A stretch of DNA of 9,138 bases from Fidelibacterota bacterium (GTDB lineage: Bacteria > Fidelibacterota > BS150m-G59): contig JADHUZ010000032.1 in assembly GCA_016784265.1 (NCBI GenBank), positions 1 to 9,138 of the forward strand, given 5' to 3'. Under the pieces are notes generated by a model that had not been told where the DNA came from, searched no databases, and worked only from the letters and a program-made list of their open reading frames with translations. Shown one piece after another: positions 7,379 to 9,138 of this stretch; position 1 is the stretch's first letter, and each line of letters starts with the position of its first letter. The translations under genes were made by a program, and so were the position numbers.

Positions 7379-8887
7379 TTGATTAAAAATATATTGTCAG
7401 CGCGAATTTTGGGATTGCTTGCCGGACCGCTATTTGGGTTTGGTGTGATTCTGTTTTTCGAGTTAGATTCGTTCAATCCTGCAACTAGTAAAATGGCGGG
7501 AATTGCAATCTGGATGGCGATTTGGTGGATAACCGAAGCAACACCGCTTGCGGTAACGGCGCTTTTGCCGGTTGTTTTGTTTCCTGTTTTTGGAATCATG
7601 AATGGAAAAACCGTTTCAACGATTTATTTTAACCACATTATTTTGCTTTTTATCGGGGGGTTTTTGGTTGCCCTTGCGATGGAAAAATGGAATCTTCATC
7701 GACGAATTGCTCTAAAAATTCTGATGCTCACCGGAAATAGCCCAAAATCCATTTTAGCGGGATTTATGATTGCCACCGCATTTCTTTCTATGTGGATTTC
7801 CAACACCGCCACAACAATGATGATGGCGCCGATTGCGCTCGCTGTCGTCGCGCGATTTGAGAAAATTGCCGGCGCAGAAAACATCAAAAAATACTCTATC
7901 GGGATTTTTCTCGGTGTGGCATATAGCGCATCTATCGGCGGAATCGCAACGTTAGTCGGTACGCCGCCAAATCTCTCGTTTGCGCGAATTTTGAACATTC
8001 TATTTGAAAATGCACCAGAAATTTCGTTTGCTTCGTGGTTTGCGTTTGCGTTTCCGATTTCCATTGTTTTTCTGGTGATTTTATGGTTTTTTCTTTCGCA
8101 AATTTTTAAACCCACAAAAAACAGTCTCAAATTACAGAAAAACACATTTCGCGAACAATACGAGAATTTGGATAAAATATCACGAGAAGAAGTAATTGTG
8201 CTAATCGGGTTTGTAAGTTTGGCGATGCTTTGGCTTTTGCGGGCAGATATTCACATCGGAGATTTGACGATTCCGGGTTGGGCGCGACTCTTTCAAAATC
8301 CAAAATATTTCAACGATGGAACAGTGGCTATTGCCGTTGCTATTGTTCTGTTTTTGATTCCAGCGAAAAACGGAAAAACCATTCTCGATTGGGAAACAGC
8401 CGCGAAAATCCCATGGCATATTGTGCTACTTTTCGGCGGTGGATTTGCACTCGCAAGCGGATTTAAAGAATCGGGACTCGCAGAATTTTTGGGACAAAAA
8501 CTGACTGGTGTCGGCTCGTTGCATCCGATTTTGATTGTTGCCGCGATTTGCCTATTTGTAACTTTTTTAACGGAATTAACGTCGAATACCGCCACAGCGG
8601 AAATGTTGCTTCCAATCCTCGGCGCACTGGCGATTGCTATCAAAATCAATCCGTTAATGCTGATGATTCCAGCGACGCTTTCGTGTTCTTGCGCATTTAT
8701 GTTACCAGTGGCGACACCACCGAATGCAATTATTTTCGGGACAAATCGACTCAAAATTCCCGAAATGGCGCGAGTGGGAATTTGGCTAAATCTCATCGGC
8801 GTTTTGATAATTACAACGGCAATTTTTGTCATTGGAAAAGTCGTTTTTGAAATTGACCTTGCGCAACTGCCAGATTGGGCAAAATGA
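7379..8887 (+). CDS. DASS/SLC13 family sodium:anion (probably di- or tricarboxylate) symporter
   Basis: Inner-membrane secondary transporter of the divalent anion:Na+ symporter family, the bacterial relatives of NaDC/INDY. The 502 residues are hydrophobic almost throughout, with the family's two-fold internal repeat. Each half carries a signature SNT: SNTATTMMMAP at 141-151 and SNTATAEMLLP at 402-412. Each is later followed by a TPPN turn (VGTPPNLS near 193-200, VATPPNAI near 444-451). These elements form the Na+ and substrate sites in VcINDY. The N-terminal WMAIWWITEATPLAVTALLP is also typical. The start is TTG; an in-frame TAA at 7373-7375 forbids a longer protein, and the next ATG (codon 39) would remove the first membrane helix. 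No Shine-Dalgarno is visible, so the exact start is uncertain. SNT in both halves is usual for carboxylate transporters, but sulfate cannot be ruled out. It diverges from nifJ and probably continues into the porin-like gene. Confidence 0.93.
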   Translation: MIKNILSARILGLLAGPLFGFGVILFFELDSFNPATSKMAGIAIWMAIWWITEATPLAVTALLPVVLFPVFGIMNGKTVSTIYFNHIILLFIGGFLVALAMEKWNLHRRIALKILMLTGNSPKSILAGFMIATAFLSMWISNTATTMMMAPIALAVVARFEKIAGAENIKKYSIGIFLGVAYSASIGGIATLVGTPPNLSFARILNILFENAPEISFASWFAFAFPISIVFLVILWFFLSQIFKPTKNSLKLQKNTFREQYENLDKISREEVIVLIGFVSLAMLWLLRADIHIGDLTIPGWARLFQNPKYFNDGTVAIAVAIVLFLIPAKNGKTILDWETAAKIPWHIVLLFGGGFALASGFKESGLAEFLGQKLTGVGSLHPILIVAAICLFVTFLTELTSNTATAEMLLPILGALAIAIKINPLMLMIPATLSCSCAFMLPVATPPNAIIFGTNRLKIPEMARVGIWLNLIGVLIITTAIFVIGKVVFEIDLAQLPDWAK

Positions 8888-8984
8888 ACGACGAACAAAA
8901 AAATATAAAAACATATTTGGCAAGGAAGAAATGACCAAGGAATTTTTTTTCGTATCAAACAAAAAAGAGGAGAAGAAACGATGA
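8884..8984 (+). other. Two overlapping mini-ORFs (16 and 17 codons) linking the transporter to the porin-like gene
   Basis: ATG 8884 overlaps the transporter stop as ATGA and reads 16 codons (MNDEQKNIKTYLARKK), stopping at 8932-8934. ATG 8931 overlaps that stop as ATGA, has AAGGAAG shortly upstream, and reads 17 codons (MTKEFFFVSNKKEEKKR), stopping at 8982-8984. That stop overlaps the porin-like start, again as ATGA. Neither peptide is recognisable. They may be translational relays or simply chance in AT-rich spacer DNA. Confidence 0.15.
8967..8972 (+). promoter_or_regulatory. Ribosome binding site of the porin-like gene
   Basis: GAGGAG, 8 nt before the ATG at 8981. It is the best Shine-Dalgarno on this side of the window and firmly supports that start. 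Confidence 0.75.
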
Positions 8985-9138
8985 AACACAGAATCACAAT
9001 GATTCTTTTAACTTTACTAACTGTCGGTGTTGCTTTTTCGGCAATAGATATTTCCGGGCATGCACGCGTGCGACCGCGTTACGATGTGCTGGATTGGGGA
9101 TCTATCGGAAACGATGGAATAAAATCCAAAACTGACAT
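8981..9138 (+). CDS. Secreted, probably outer-membrane porin-like protein (3' end outside window)
   Basis: Only the first 52 codons are visible. Residues 1-20 form a classic Sec signal peptide: basic start (MKHR), hydrophobic core (ITMILLTLLTVGVAF) and likely signal peptidase I cleavage after S20 (AFS-A) or A21. The mature part begins IDISGHARVRPRYDVLDWGS. An 'SG-x-x-R-x-R-Y' opening strand of this kind is common at the N-terminus of outer-membrane beta-barrels (porins and alginate-export-like proteins). The gene follows the symporter by 93 bp with no terminator between them, so co-transcription is likely, and a role in letting the symporter's substrate cross the outer membrane is a reasonable inference. 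Secretion is well supported; porin identity rests on a short N-terminal stretch. Confidence 0.7.
   Translation, partial: MKHRITMILLTLLTVGVAFSAIDISGHARVRPRYDVLDWGSIGNDGIKSKTD

Noticed and set aside
8917..8950. Possible terminator (TTGG...CCAA followed by eight T) after the symporter
   Set aside because: The stem would be only 4 bp with a 14-nt loop, far too weak for intrinsic termination, so it does not separate symporter and porin.
8293..8997. 234-codon minus-strand ORF opposite the symporter and porin start
   Set aside because: It overlaps two well-supported plus-strand genes, has no convincing ribosome site and resembles no family. It is the reverse of the symporter's hydrophobic codons.
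1..9138. Mobile element, CRISPR array, tRNA or rRNA, phage or defence genes
   Set aside because: I looked for transposase motifs, terminal repeats, regularly spaced direct repeats, tRNA-like cloverleaves and toxin-antitoxin pairs and saw none. Every stretch above about 165 bp is occupied by a recognised gene.

Overview
The window carries six complete or nearly complete genes plus one cut at the right edge. It reads as chromosomal sequence from a Gram-negative bacterium with an anaerobic or fermentative metabolism. The outer membrane is implied by a TonB-ExbB-ExbD energy-transduction operon and by the start of a secreted, porin-like protein. The anaerobic side is implied by a full-length single-chain pyruvate:ferredoxin oxidoreductase. 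Base composition is moderately AT-rich, and the ExbB-ExbD-ExbD-TonB order with an acidic TonB linker recalls the FCB group and related candidate phyla. I cannot name a phylum from this sequence alone.

Left part, plus strand (2-3570). The 3' portion of an S41 (C-terminal processing) serine peptidase with a PDZ domain enters from the left edge. After a 124-bp gap with a candidate promoter, a perfect 12-bp palindrome and a strong ribosome binding site comes a tight operon: exbB, exbD, a second exbD and tonB, separated by 6, 2 and 2 bp. These four proteins would form an inner-membrane proton-driven motor that powers TonB-dependent outer-membrane receptors. No receptor gene is present here.

Middle (3571-7378). 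tonB and nifJ converge on one near-perfect hairpin that can terminate in both directions. nifJ (minus strand) encodes a 1190-residue pyruvate:ferredoxin oxidoreductase that keeps every catalytic and cluster-binding residue I could check. It oxidises pyruvate to acetyl-CoA and CO2 and passes electrons to ferredoxin or flavodoxin. Its 162-bp upstream region is shared with a divergent transporter gene. It holds a good sigma70-type promoter for nifJ and a 20-bp element present twice.

Right part, plus strand (7379-9138). A DASS/SLC13-family sodium:carboxylate (or other anion) symporter is followed after 93 bp by the first 52 codons of a protein with a signal peptide and a porin-like mature N-terminus. 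No terminator separates them, and the gap is spanned by two tiny ORFs joined by ATGA stop/start overlaps. A plausible inference is an outer-membrane pore plus inner-membrane symporter for organic anion uptake, next to a central pyruvate enzyme.

I found no mobile element, CRISPR array, RNA gene, phage gene or defence system. The coding content is ordinary. The points worth a second look are regulatory: the palindrome before exbB, the repeated element in the nifJ/transporter region, the inverted repeat in front of the SD-less TTG start of the transporter, and the ATGA chain before the porin-like gene.
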